From Treponema sp. UBA4692 (GTDB lineage Bacteria > Spirochaetota > Spirochaetia > Treponematales > Treponemataceae), in NCBI GenBank assembly GCA_002404895.1, contig DHKO01000021.1:1-14728 (forward strand): a stretch of 14,728 nt of DNA, given 5' to 3'. The position numbers and the translations under genes are program-made. The notes below the pieces were generated by a model, which saw only the letters and a list, made by a program, of their open reading frames with translations, ran no database searches and was not told where the DNA came from. Each line of letters begins with the position of its first letter. Positions within the stretch are counted from its first letter, which is position 1. Positions 1 through 6,419 of the stretch are shown in pieces.

Positions 1-293
1 TTGTAAGGTCCGATTGCAGAGTTGAACTGAACACGGAATCCGCGGTTTACGTGAGGTTTTCCAGCGTCATCTGTCCACGGCACGCGGAACATAATGATTC
101 TCTCCGGCTCAACAAATCTTTCGAGAACTGCTGTGTTCTCAAGCTCAGGCATTGTGTCAACAACCGGCGAAAGAGTCTCAAGAACGAGGCCTGCCGCCTG
201 CAAGAAATGCTCCTGGTCAGCGTAGCGAGCTTTCAATTCATCCCAAACGCGTTTGCAGTAAGCGTTTTTAACATTAAATTCTTTAAGTGCCAT
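1..293 (-). CDS. gdhA: NADP-type glutamate dehydrogenase, N-terminal part (cut by window edge)
   Basis: Glutamate dehydrogenase interconverts 2-oxoglutarate plus ammonia and glutamate in the cytoplasm; the hexameric NADP-linked type is normally the assimilating form. Only 97 N-terminal codons are present. The reading starts MALKEFNVKNAYCKRVWDEL and reaches the family hallmark VNRGFRVQFNSAIGPY (residues 82-97), the conserved stretch just before the substrate-binding lysine region. The ATG at 293 is preceded by AAGGAG with good spacing (about 301-306), and an extended -10 promoter lies upstream. A full-length enzyme would have about 450 residues, so the catalytic and nucleotide-binding domains lie outside the window. 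Family assignment is firm; NADP rather than NAD preference is inferred from the N-terminal sequence type. Confidence 0.93.
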   Translation of the reverse strand, partial: MALKEFNVKNAYCKRVWDELKARYADQEHFLQAAGLVLETLSPVVDTMPELENTAVLERFVEPERIIMFRVPWTDDAGKPHVNRGFRVQFNSAIGPY

Positions 294-332
294 TTTTAAC
301 TCCTTTTGGCATAATTTTTTTGACAGCGCAAT

Positions 333-362
333 ATTCTAGCATAAAAAAAGCGTCATAAACAA
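333..362 (-). promoter_or_regulatory. Probable gdhA promoter (extended -10)
   Basis: Read on the minus strand, TTGTTT (357-362) is followed after 18 bases by TAGAAT (333-338), with TGC immediately before it giving an extended -10. The transcript would begin about 30 bases upstream of the gdhA ATG. One arm of a 10-bp inverted repeat (350-359) covers the spacer and part of the -35. Confidence 0.5.
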
Positions 363-415
363 AAAACCACAGAACACACCTCTTGTGCATAGCTATAGCT
401 CTTTATTTATGACGC
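350..415. repeat. 10-bp perfect inverted repeat over the gdhA promoter
   Basis: GCGTCATAAA at 350-359 is exactly complementary to TTTATGACGC at 406-415, with a 46-base interior that also holds the 10-bp palindrome AGCTATAGCT (391-400). On the minus strand the promoter-proximal arm is followed by seven Ts. It could therefore be an operator pair or a terminator-like hairpin for transcripts arriving from upstream. No regulator is identified. Confidence 0.55.
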
Positions 416-714
416 CTTTGTCATTGACTTAGTTATACTTCAAATAGAACTTTTGGTCAATATATTGATTTTTATTGTCCGGGCAAGAATCATAAAACGC
501 TCACTTCTCATTTTTCAGATTCCGAATCAAAGCAAGTTCAAAAGCAAGTTCAAAAGCAAGCTTAATAGAGTTCAAGCTCAGAATGATAATTTTTGCAATT
601 TCACTAAGCCGCCACCCTGAATTCATTTCATGGTCAATATTGTTTATTTTATTTTTTTCAGAACGGAGATTTCCTCCAGCAAAAAACGCTTTTTCCGCCT
701 GCCCAATGCGAAAA

Positions 715-752
715 ACAATGCCCAGCCGCTCCGGGTTCGCTAACGCTCATTG
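715..752 (-). repeat. 38-bp dispersed intergenic element, copy 1
   Basis: The reverse complement of this stretch matches 12180-12217 at 34 of 38 positions without gaps. The outer 18 and 12 bases are identical and the four differences fall in the central 8 bases. The two copies are inverted relative to each other and both lie in intergenic DNA. A shorter, degenerate relative lies at 8833-8860. Confidence 0.8.
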
Positions 753-787
753 AAGGACAGCCACCTTTCAAAAAACTTTCCAAAAAC

Positions 788-811
788 AAAAAAAATTGAA
801 AAACTTTTCAA
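788..811 (-). terminator. Possible chemoreceptor-gene terminator
   Basis: On the minus strand TTGAAAA (811-805) can pair with TTTTCAA (802-796) and is followed by eight Ts (795-788), then G and five more Ts. It lies about 115 bases past the chemoreceptor stop codon. The stem is entirely AT-rich apart from one G-C pair and the loop is tight, so efficiency is uncertain. It sits inside a larger 11-bp inverted repeat (750-760 with 830-840). Confidence 0.4.
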
Positions 812-926
812 AGCATTAAAAAAAGCAAACTGTCCTTCAACTTGCGCCCTGCACGTCTGGCGTGGCATTTTCTCCCGGCAATCTTTTTCTCAGGCTAGGA
901 ATTACATTTTTTACGCTAAAATCCGC

Positions 927-2981
927 CTAGACTTTGAACAAGTCCACCTGGCTTCCGATTCTGTCGATTGACGAGCGAACTTTAGATGAAATTCCGCTCA
1001 GAGCCGCTCCTGTCTCGTTGATTTTCTGCGCCCCCGCACGGACTTCGTCCATTCCGTTTTTCATCTGCAAGGTCGCGTCCTGGAGCTGCTTTACCTCGTC
1101 AAGAATCATCTCGTTCCCTTTGTTCATCTCCTCGGAAGCGTTTTTCACTTCAACGGTGCTGTCGTTCATCATTTTCAGGGCTTCTGTAATCTGCGTTGAG
1201 CCTTCGTTCTGCTCTTCCATAGCCGCGCGAATCTGAATCACAACCTGAGAAGTTTCTTTCAGCTCGCCAGCGACAACCGCAAACGCATCGCTTGACTCGC
1301 CCGAAGCCGAAACAACATTGTCGATTGAGTCCTGAATCTGGCTCAGCTGGTCGCCAATCGTCCTTGACTGCACAGAAGAAGTTTCAGAAAGCTTTCTTAT
1401 TTCGTCCGCAACAACAGCAAAGCCTTTTCCGGCGTCGCCCGCGTGCGCGGCTTCAATCGCCGCATTCATCGCAAGAAGGTTTGTCTGCTCGGCAATGCTT
1501 GCAATCGCCGCGTTGGCCTCCTGAAGAAGAGCCGACTGTTTTTCAATCTCCTGAACTCTCTCGTTAACGTCTTTCAGCTTTGAGAATCCGTTCTGCGCGT
1601 TGCTTTCAAGATGGTCAAACGACTTCGACATTCTTTCCATTGACGCGCTAACCGAGCGGATATTTCCAATCATCTCCTCAACAGCCGCCGAAGCCTGAGC
1701 CACGCCGCTCGACTGGTTTTCAATCATATTGTTCAGCGAAGAGATATTTGAAGAAATTTCGTCAACCGCGCCGGCCGTCTGGTCAACCGCAGAAGTCTGC
1801 CTTTCAATCACATTCAGAATGCTGTTTATGTTCGCGAGAATTTGCTCGATTGCGCAGGCGGTGTCTTCCGTGCTTGAGTGCAAATCCTCGCCCGCGATGT
1901 CAAGGTCGGCCTTGCTTGTTTTCATCTCTTTTATGATTTGCTGGAGCTTTTCCGCAAATTTATTGAATCCCACAACAACATCGCCAATTTCGTCTGAAGA
2001 TTTCAGCTCAATGCGCTTTGTCAAGTCAGCGTCTCCGCTAGAAATATCGTTGAGCGTGTTTTTTACGCCCAAAAGCGGATTCAAGAGCTTCCTTAAAATC
2101 ACAGCCGCAAGCACAACGAGAACCAGAACCAGCACGACAATAATCGGGATTATCGTCAGAACAACTTTAAGCGACGCGGATCGCACAACATCCTTGCTTT
2201 TCGCCACAAAAACCATTCCGCTTATATTTCCAAGCTCGTCTTTTAGAGGGAAATAAATGCTTATGTAGCTTTTTCCGTTTATCTCGTTTTCTCCATAATA
2301 AGGCTTTCCGCCGCCCAGCACCAAATTTGAAATCGCCTCATTGTTCAAGTTGGAGCCGATGTATTCAGAGCCCAATGTTGTGGAAACACGGACAGCTCCG
2401 TCAAAAACTGTACATTCAACTCCGTAGCTTTTCGAAATCAAGTCCACAAAGTCAGAAGATGTCAAATCGTATCCAGCGACAACCGCGCCCAAAATTCCAG
2501 ACGGGCTTTTTACAGGCGCAGAATAATAGATTCCGTAGCCGAAAACAGACGGAGAGTCGAAAGAGCTTCCTGAAATTCCGCTAAGCGCGTTTTTTATGAT
2601 TCCGCTTACATAAATCGTTTTTCCAGCGTTGTCTCCTGTGAGAATTTTTCCGTTCCTGTCTGTAACAAAAAGAATATCAGCCTCGAGCAGCTCTTCCTCA
2701 GCATCAGAAAGCTCTTTTATGCTTTCAATGTCGTCTTCCTCAAACGCCTGGACAAGCTCTTCTTTTTCTGCAAGAGCGACAACAGAATGTTCAAGAGATG
2801 AAGCCCAGTCATCAAGAGTGTTTGTCACGCCGGACTGAGTTGTCCGCAAAGATTCATTGATAAAATCAACAACTTCAGAAGTATTTATCCTGATTGAAAT
2901 CACGCCGACAGCAACTGACGAAACAAGAATCGCAAGAGCCGAAAGCAATGCGATTTTTGTGGAAAGTTTTAAGCTTTTCAT
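927..2981 (-). CDS. Methyl-accepting chemotaxis protein with Cache-type sensor domain
   Basis: This inner-membrane chemoreceptor senses a small ligand outside the cytoplasmic membrane and controls CheA kinase through CheW, and so swimming behaviour. The 684 residues divide into TM1 (about 10-30), a periplasmic dCache-like domain (about 35-265, with a VTDRNGKIL strand and the APVKSPSGILGAVVAGYDL stretch), TM2 (about 272-296), HAMP (about 297-350) and a long helical signalling domain (about 370-670). The signalling hairpin tip is conserved at about 494-532, including EQTNLLAMNAAIEAAHAGD and GFAVVADEIRKL. There is no C-terminal CheR/CheB-binding pentapeptide; the protein ends SQVDLFKV. The ATG at 2981 has GGAG about 7 bases upstream. 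The gene is monocistronic and divergent from the isomerase gene. The ligand cannot be predicted. Confidence 0.95.
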   Translation of the reverse strand: MKSLKLSTKIALLSALAILVSSVAVGVISIRINTSEVVDFINESLRTTQSGVTNTLDDWASSLEHSVVALAEKEELVQAFEEDDIESIKELSDAEEELLEADILFVTDRNGKILTGDNAGKTIYVSGIIKNALSGISGSSFDSPSVFGYGIYYSAPVKSPSGILGAVVAGYDLTSSDFVDLISKSYGVECTVFDGAVRVSTTLGSEYIGSNLNNEAISNLVLGGGKPYYGENEINGKSYISIYFPLKDELGNISGMVFVAKSKDVVRSASLKVVLTIIPIIVVLVLVLVVLAAVILRKLLNPLLGVKNTLNDISSGDADLTKRIELKSSDEIGDVVVGFNKFAEKLQQIIKEMKTSKADLDIAGEDLHSSTEDTACAIEQILANINSILNVIERQTSAVDQTAGAVDEISSNISSLNNMIENQSSGVAQASAAVEEMIGNIRSVSASMERMSKSFDHLESNAQNGFSKLKDVNERVQEIEKQSALLQEANAAIASIAEQTNLLAMNAAIEAAHAGDAGKGFAVVADEIRKLSETSSVQSRTIGDQLSQIQDSIDNVVSASGESSDAFAVVAGELKETSQVVIQIRAAMEEQNEGSTQITEALKMMNDSTVEVKNASEEMNKGNEMILDEVKQLQDATLQMKNGMDEVRAGAQKINETGAALSGISSKVRSSIDRIGSQVDLFKV

Positions 2982-3009
2982 AACACAACTCCAATTAAAT
3001 TTTGCTTTT

Positions 3010-3038
3010 ATTATAGATTAAAGGCAAGATTTCCGCAA
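3010..3038 (-). promoter_or_regulatory. Probable sigma-70 promoter of the chemoreceptor gene
   Basis: The minus strand reads TTGCGG (3033-3038), a 17-base spacer and a perfect TATAAT (3010-3015), about 30 bases before the start codon. I saw no flagellar sigma-28 type promoter here. Confidence 0.6.
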
Positions 3039-3089
3039 AATTTTCGCTCAATATCAAGGAGACAAAAATATTTTGCATTTCCGCTTGCT

Positions 3090-3117
3090 TTTACACTCCG
3101 CAAATTTCCATTAAGAT
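3090..3117 (+). promoter_or_regulatory. Probable promoter of the isomerase gene
   Basis: TTTACA (3090-3095), a 16-base spacer and TAAGAT (3112-3117) lie about 30 bases before the isomerase ATG. They are back to back with the chemoreceptor promoter in a 164-base divergent region. Confidence 0.45.
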
Positions 3118-3145
3118 AAAAGAAAATATTTTTCAGGAGACTAAA

Positions 3146-3781
3146 ATGAAAATCGCTCTTATCAACGAGAACTCTCAGGCTGCAAAAAACGCAGTTATCT
3201 ACAACGCGCTTAAGAAAATCGCGGATGCGAAAGGCTATGAAGTTGTGAACTACGGAATGCACAGCGCAGACGACAAGGCGCAGCTCACTTACGTCCAGAA
3301 CGGAATTCTCGCGGCTACGCTTTTGAACTCGAAAGCCGCTGATTTTGTTGTTACAGGCTGCGGAACTGGCGAAGGCGCGATGCTCGCTTTGAACAGCTTC
3401 CCTGGCGTTCTCTGCGGACACGTTGCAAATCCGCTCGACGCTTACACTTTCGCGCAGATTAACGACGGAAACGCGATTTCAATTCCGTTCGCGCTCGGAT
3501 TCGGCTGGGGCGGAGACTTGAACCTCGAATATATCTTTGAGAAGCTTTTCTCTGAGAAATTCGGCGGCGGATACCCGAAAGAGCGCGTTGTTCCAGAGCA
3601 GAGAAACAAGAAAATTCTCGACACAGTGCGCGCGGCAGCATTCAAGCCGTTTACAGAAATCTTGGAGTCTTTGGACAAGGAGCTTGTAAGAGGAGCTTTC
3701 GCAGGCGAGCATTTCGCGGAATATTTCTTCAAGGACTGCAAGGACGAGAAAATCGCCGAGACTGTAAAAAAACTGATGTAG
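3146..3781 (+). CDS. RpiB/LacA/LacB-family sugar-phosphate isomerase
   Basis: A cytoplasmic enzyme expected to interconvert aldose and ketose phosphates. The N-terminal 140 residues follow the RpiB/LacAB Rossmann-like fold: MKIALINENSQ start, a TGCGTGEG motif (70-77) with Cys72 at the place of the catalytic cysteine of RpiB, and INDGN (RpiB has HNDAN) near 108. At 211 residues it is longer than RpiB (about 150). The extra C-terminal part (about 145-211) is helical and charged. AGGAG (3135-3139) precedes the ATG by 6 bases. This longer subgroup is known in Firmicutes and spirochaetes, but its physiological substrate cannot be read from sequence. Ribose-5-phosphate is possible, but the replaced His before NDGN argues for caution. 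It is the only convincing plus-strand gene here and is monocistronic. Confidence 0.85.
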   Translation: MKIALINENSQAAKNAVIYNALKKIADAKGYEVVNYGMHSADDKAQLTYVQNGILAATLLNSKAADFVVTGCGTGEGAMLALNSFPGVLCGHVANPLDAYTFAQINDGNAISIPFALGFGWGGDLNLEYIFEKLFSEKFGGGYPKERVVPEQRNKKILDTVRAAAFKPFTEILESLDKELVRGAFAGEHFAEYFFKDCKDEKIAETVKKLM

Positions 3782-3815
3782 CGTTCAGTTTTTTCGGAGA
3801 TTCTAGTAAAACAAT

Positions 3816-3842
3816 AGATTCCGAATCAAGATTCAAAATGAC
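3816..3842 (+). repeat. Short intergenic repeat sharing AGATTCCGAATCAA with 517-530
   Basis: The 14 bases at 3816-3829 are identical to 517-530 and are followed by ATTCAAAATGACAC. This resembles a degenerate hairpin of the type GGAATCAAGTTCC plus TGACA. A better-formed relative is at 14147-14170. Confidence 0.4.
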
Positions 3843-3850
3843 ACGCTTTT

Positions 3851-3887
3851 AAGCTGCCGCCCGCAAAGGCGGCAGCTTTCTATTTTT
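3851..3887 (+). terminator. Strong intrinsic terminator of the isomerase gene
   Basis: AAGCTGCCGCC (3851-3861) pairs perfectly over 11 bp with GGCGGCAGCTT (3868-3878) around a 6-base loop and is followed by TCTATTTTT. It lies 70 bases past the isomerase stop. The T-rich tail overlaps the end of the convergent exporter gene. The stem may also protect that transcript's 3' end, but in that direction no T run follows. Confidence 0.85.
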
Positions 3888-4626
3888 CCGAATCCGCAGA
3901 TTTCTTTTTCTGCGCAAAAAGAATAACAACGCACGCGGCAGCAAAGAGAAGCGCGACAATGCAGACTATCGGAAGAATAATCTGGCTTGAAAAAAGCATT
4001 TCAGTAAACTTCTTTTCTTCCGAATTTTCTCTGCTGAGCAAGAGATAAAGACCTTCCGGCAGATTCGCGAATCCGAAGAACGCAAAAATCGCAAACGCGA
4101 GAATCTTGAAAAATCCATCAGGCGTTTTTCCGTGCAGAAAATGTCCAACCAAAAGACCGATGATGTCAGCGGCAAAAAGCCCGATTGAAGACGCAAACCA
4201 AATCGCAACTGAAGAGGAATTCAGCCCGTTTGTCGCTCCGAAAGTGATTGCAGTAAGCTGGGTCTTGTCGCCAAGCTCGGCGACAAAAAAAGTCGCAAAA
4301 ACAGCGAGCGGCGCAAAATTAAAGCGGCTGTGCTTCGCATCCTCCTCGTCATCATCTTTAATAAGAGACGTCAGCGAAAAATAGAAGAACGCGGCGCAGG
4401 CAATCAGCTTTATAACCCAAAGATTCGACTTCAAGAATTCGTTCAGAATTCCGCCCGCAAGAACCGCAAGCGCATTAAGAACAAGAATTGCGGCGGCAGT
4501 TCCAGCAATAATCTGGCGAATTTTGTATTTTGAAGTCATCGCAATAAGCATAAGCTGGGTCTTGTCGCCCATCTCCGCAATAAAAACCGTCGCCAAAACC
4601 GTAAGAAACAGAGTCAAAGTATTCAT
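3880..4626 (-). CDS. TMEM165/GDT1-family membrane protein, probable Mn2+ exporter
   Basis: A polytopic inner-membrane protein of the GDT1 (UPF0016) family, whose characterised members export Mn2+ or exchange Ca2+/Mn2+ for protons. The 248 residues carry the two diagnostic E-x-G-D-K-T motifs, EMGDKT (18-23) and ELGDKT (117-122), each at the start of a three-helix repeat. A basic/acidic loop (KDDDEEDAK, about 90-98) separates the halves. A seventh hydrophobic segment near 213-237 and a lysine-rich tail end the protein. I chose the ATG at 4626 because GGAGGT precedes it by 4 bases. A longer open frame extends upstream, but it runs through the riboswitch leader and is not credible. Control by the yybP-ykoY riboswitch supports a manganese export role. 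Confidence 0.9.
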   Translation of the reverse strand: MNTLTLFLTVLATVFIAEMGDKTQLMLIAMTSKYKIRQIIAGTAAAILVLNALAVLAGGILNEFLKSNLWVIKLIACAAFFYFSLTSLIKDDDEEDAKHSRFNFAPLAVFATFFVAELGDKTQLTAITFGATNGLNSSSVAIWFASSIGLFAADIIGLLVGHFLHGKTPDGFFKILAFAIFAFFGFANLPEGLYLLLSRENSEEKKFTEMLFSSQIILPIVCIVALLFAAACVVILFAQKKKSADSEK

Positions 4627-4642
4627 CAGCACCTCCAGAATG

Positions 4643-4677
4643 AAAAAAAATGACCTTGCGCATTTCTGCACAAGGTC
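4643..4677 (-). terminator. Leader terminator (expression platform) before the Mn exporter gene
   Basis: On the minus strand GACCTTGTGC (4677-4668) pairs with GCGCAAGGTC (4661-4652), 10 bp with one G-U pair, around loop AGAAAT. It is followed by A and eight Ts (4650-4643). It ends 17 bases before the start codon and just before its Shine-Dalgarno sequence, so it can only act as a conditional terminator. Confidence 0.85.
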
Positions 4678-4843
4678 GTTTTCACACAAAGGCAACACAA
4701 AACACATGCACAGAAACTTGTAAAAATTCTGCACATGAGTCTCGCAAATTAAAACGCGCCAGGCCTGCTAAGCCAGTATGTTGACGCGCTACTCTGTTCA
4801 AAAAGAGTCTGCTACTCCCTCACGGAACAAAGCATATTTTAAT
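4643..4843 (-). ncRNA. yybP-ykoY manganese riboswitch with terminator platform
   Basis: The minus strand shows the conserved yybP-ykoY aptamer segments in order: GGGAGTAG (4819-4812), GTCAACATACTGGC (4784-4771) and GGCCTGGC (near 4764-4757). A closing stem P1 can form between ATTAAAA (4843-4837) and TTTTAAT (4754-4748), and a small hairpin ACTCT/AGAGT lies between the first two segments. The aptamer is thus about 4748-4843 and the terminator about 4643-4677. This class binds Mn2+ and turns on exporters such as MntP and TMEM165 homologues. The segment in between holds two competing helices (see findings). Promoter position is unclear: the aptamer starts only 24 bases after the rlmB stop, so read-through from rlmB is possible. 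Confidence 0.85.
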
Positions 4844-4866
4844 GAATTTGTTTTTGTTAGCAGAAG

Positions 4867-5646
4867 TTAAATCGTAATGCGCTGCCTGTAAACTTCATAA
4901 AGCAGAACTCCAGTCGCAACGGAGACATTCAGACTGTCGATTTTTCCGCAGGTCGGAATAGAGACAATCGTATCGCACTGCTTCTCAAGGAGATTAGAGA
5001 TTCCGCTTCCCTCGCTTCCCATAACGATGCAAGTTTTCACAGGAAATTTTATCTCTGTAACAGACTCGCCGCCTGCATCCGCGCCGTAAATCCAAAATCC
5101 TGCTTCTTTTAAGCCAGCAGCCGCCCGGCTCAAATTCGGAACAACGCTTACAGGAACGTAAGAGCTTGCCCCGGCCGAAGCACGCGCGATAATCTCGTTG
5201 TCTGAAAATTTGCTTGCGCTGTTACGCTTCGGCATTATCACAAGGCTCGCCCCGAACTGGTCAGCGGAACGCAAAATCGCGCCCACATTGTGAGGATCTG
5301 TGATTGAGTCAAGAATCAGGACTGTCGATTTCTCATCTGAAATTTTCTCAGCGGCAATCCACTCTTCAAAATTGACATCGGACGGTTTTTCAGAAACGCC
5401 TTCAACTGAAAGCACGATTCCGCGGTGGTCACGGGCGACTTCTGGCAGATTCCGAACAAGCGAGTCAAGCGATTTTTCATCAACTTGACCGCACGGAATT
5501 TTCACGCTGGAAGCAAGCTCCAGAATCTTTTTTACACGCGGTCCGATTTTTGAATAAAAGATGGAAAGTCCATCATTTTTGCCGCTTTCCACAGTTCTCC
5601 GAACTTTTTCCTCGATTGCATGAAATCCTGTTATTATCTGGCGCAT
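4867..5646 (-). CDS. rlmB: 23S rRNA (guanosine-2'-O-)-methyltransferase RlmB
   Basis: A SpoU/TrmH-family (SPOUT) enzyme that uses SAM to methylate the 2'-O of a conserved guanosine in 23S rRNA domain V. The 259 residues hold the N-terminal L30-like RNA-binding domain (starting MRQIITGFHAIEE, about 2-75). The knotted catalytic domain has motif 1 (LDSITDPHNVGAILRSADQFG region, 112-132; Asn120, Arg126), motif 2 (VMGSEGSGIS, 208-217; Glu212) and motif 3 (IPTCGKIDSLNVSVA, 230-244; Asn240). I chose the ATG at 5646, with GGTGG upstream, over one 12 codons earlier, because the upstream extension runs into a repeat and RlmB proteins start close to the GxHAVxE motif. The intergenic gap to the next gene upstream is 193 bases. 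The tRNA methylase TrmH is less likely given the N-terminal domain. Confidence 0.9.
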   Translation of the reverse strand: MRQIITGFHAIEEKVRRTVESGKNDGLSIFYSKIGPRVKKILELASSVKIPCGQVDEKSLDSLVRNLPEVARDHRGIVLSVEGVSEKPSDVNFEEWIAAEKISDEKSTVLILDSITDPHNVGAILRSADQFGASLVIMPKRNSASKFSDNEIIARASAGASSYVPVSVVPNLSRAAAGLKEAGFWIYGADAGGESVTEIKFPVKTCIVMGSEGSGISNLLEKQCDTIVSIPTCGKIDSLNVSVATGVLLYEVYRQRITI

Positions 5647-5666
5647 TTTTCCACCATTTTTATTTT

Positions 5667-5810
5667 CTATCTTCCGCAGCAAAGTAGTTGCTCCGGCAGT
5701 CGCAACATTTTATGAAGCGCTGCGGTCTTTTGCTGCTATAATTTTTTTACGCTATCTTCCGCAGCATAGCAGCCGCTCCTATTGTCGCGGCATTTTACAA
5801 AGTGTTGTGA
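5667..5810. repeat. Tandem pair of 59-bp structured repeats
   Basis: Two direct copies (5667-5725 and 5752-5810; period 85) align without gaps at roughly 75% identity. Each starts CTATCTTCCGCAGCA. Each has an inner hairpin with identical geometry, a 5-bp stem and a 10-base loop: GTTGC/GCAAC at 5687-5691/5702-5706 in the first, GCCGC/GCGGC at 5772-5776/5787-5791 in the second. The first copy is also bounded by CCGCAGC (5674-5680) and GCTGCGG (5719-5725). In the second the outer stem is weaker and needs G-U pairs. They fill most of the gap between the YchJ-type gene and rlmB. No gene is supported here. Confidence 0.8.
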
Positions 5811-5839
5811 AATTTCTAAACAAAAAATTATTATATTAA

Positions 5840-6340
5840 TTATCGTCCGCAGCACTTCTTATATTTTTTTCCGCTGCCGCATGGGCATGGGTCGTTGCGG
5901 CCGATTTTCGAGCCTTCGCGGATTACTGTCATCGGCTTTACATTTCCGACAGAATAAAGCCATTCGCCGTTGACTTTCTTGAAATATCCAATCTCGTGAT
6001 GAACATCGCGCAAATGGCCTTTGTCTGTGTAAGTCGCCTCGAATTCAACGATTCCCTCGTCGTCATTTTCTGTGCCTTTCTCTGTACGCAAAATTTTAAG
6101 CCCGTGCCAAACCGAATTTTTAGCCCAGTCCTCTGTCGCCTTTCTGTCGATTGCAGCGATTTTCTCGCCCTCTTCGCAGGAATTGATGATAAAGTCGATT
6201 TCCTGCTTCACATATGAAGTGTAGCGCGCGCGCATAAGAGCTTCCGCCGTTGGAGCTTTTACAGTTCCCTTGATGATTGGCTCGCAGCACTCGCTATATT
6301 TTTTTTCTGAACCGCAAGGGCACAAATCGTTTTCTGACAT
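5840..6340 (-). CDS. YchJ-family protein with two SEC-C zinc motifs
   Basis: A 166-residue cytoplasmic protein of the YchJ (UPF0225) family; function unknown. It has a SEC-C zinc-binding motif at each end: CPCGSEKKYSECC (7-19) and CPCGSGKKYKKCCGR at the C terminus. Between them is the NTF2-like YchJ core, recognisable by the ALMRARYTSYV stretch and the later HEIGYFKKVNGEWLYSVG strand. E. coli YchJ is about 150 residues, so the length is normal. The ATG at 6340 has AGAGGA upstream, and a good promoter precedes it, so it is probably transcribed on its own. SEC-C motifs in SecA bind zinc and SecB/ribosomes; a role in translation or secretion quality control is only a guess. Confidence 0.9.
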   Translation of the reverse strand: MSENDLCPCGSEKKYSECCEPIIKGTVKAPTAEALMRARYTSYVKQEIDFIINSCEEGEKIAAIDRKATEDWAKNSVWHGLKILRTEKGTENDDEGIVEFEATYTDKGHLRDVHHEIGYFKKVNGEWLYSVGNVKPMTVIREGSKIGRNDPCPCGSGKKYKKCCGR

Positions 6341-6375
6341 ATTATCCTCTGTTTTTGATGTTAAAATTTCCCAAA

Positions 6376-6404
6376 ATTATAATAATTTTTTCGCTGTTCT
6401 TCAA
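6376..6404 (-). promoter_or_regulatory. Probable sigma-70 promoter of the YchJ-type gene
   Basis: The minus strand reads TTGAAG (6399-6404), a 17-base spacer and TATAAT (6376-6381), in the 79-base gap after the heparinase-like gene. Confidence 0.65.
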
Positions 6405-6419
6405 TTATGAAGTTTCCCA

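Larger units (their letters stand above)
294..926. other. Repeat-rich intergenic region between gdhA and the chemoreceptor gene
   Basis: About 630 bases with no supportable gene. Besides the gdhA promoter and inverted repeat, it holds: a 12-bp direct repeat (AAAGCAAGTTCA at 529-540 and 541-552, with a third, altered unit to 564); a motif AGATTCCGAATCAA (517-530) shared with 3816-3829; one copy of a 38-bp dispersed element (715-752); an 11-bp inverted repeat (750-760 and 830-840); and an AT-rich hairpin that may terminate the chemoreceptor transcript. The remaining sequence is AT-rich, with stop codons in all frames I checked. Confidence 0.6.

Noticed and set aside
529..564. 12-bp tandem repeat as a CRISPR-like or iteron array
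   Set aside because: Only two exact units plus one altered unit, no spacers and no replication gene nearby; simple slippage is sufficient.
718..753. Tiny open frame MPSRSGFANAH shared in part with MPSYCEFANAH at copy 2
   Set aside because: The similarity is explained by DNA identity of the dispersed element. Copy 2 has no stop at the same place and neither has a Shine-Dalgarno sequence.
750..971. Plus-strand 73-codon open frame overlapping the end of the chemoreceptor gene
   Set aside because: It lies in an inverted repeat and an A-rich tract, overlaps the real gene antisense and has no ribosome binding site.
3011..3421. Minus-strand 136-codon open frame antisense to the isomerase
   Set aside because: It is a shadow of the clearly coding plus-strand frame and spans the divergent promoter region, with no homology or ribosome site.
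4627..4734. 36-residue N-terminal extension of the exporter
   Set aside because: It would be translated from riboswitch and terminator RNA. The ATG at 4626 has a GGAGGT site and gives the normal family N terminus.
5667..5810. Minus-strand peptide similarity between the two tandem repeats (a ...AAED frame) and a CCGR-stop ending like that of the YchJ-type protein
   Set aside because: The frames are short, contain stops and lack starts. The common TGCTGCGGA triplets are too short to claim a duplicated SEC-C tail, and stem conservation explains the pattern better.
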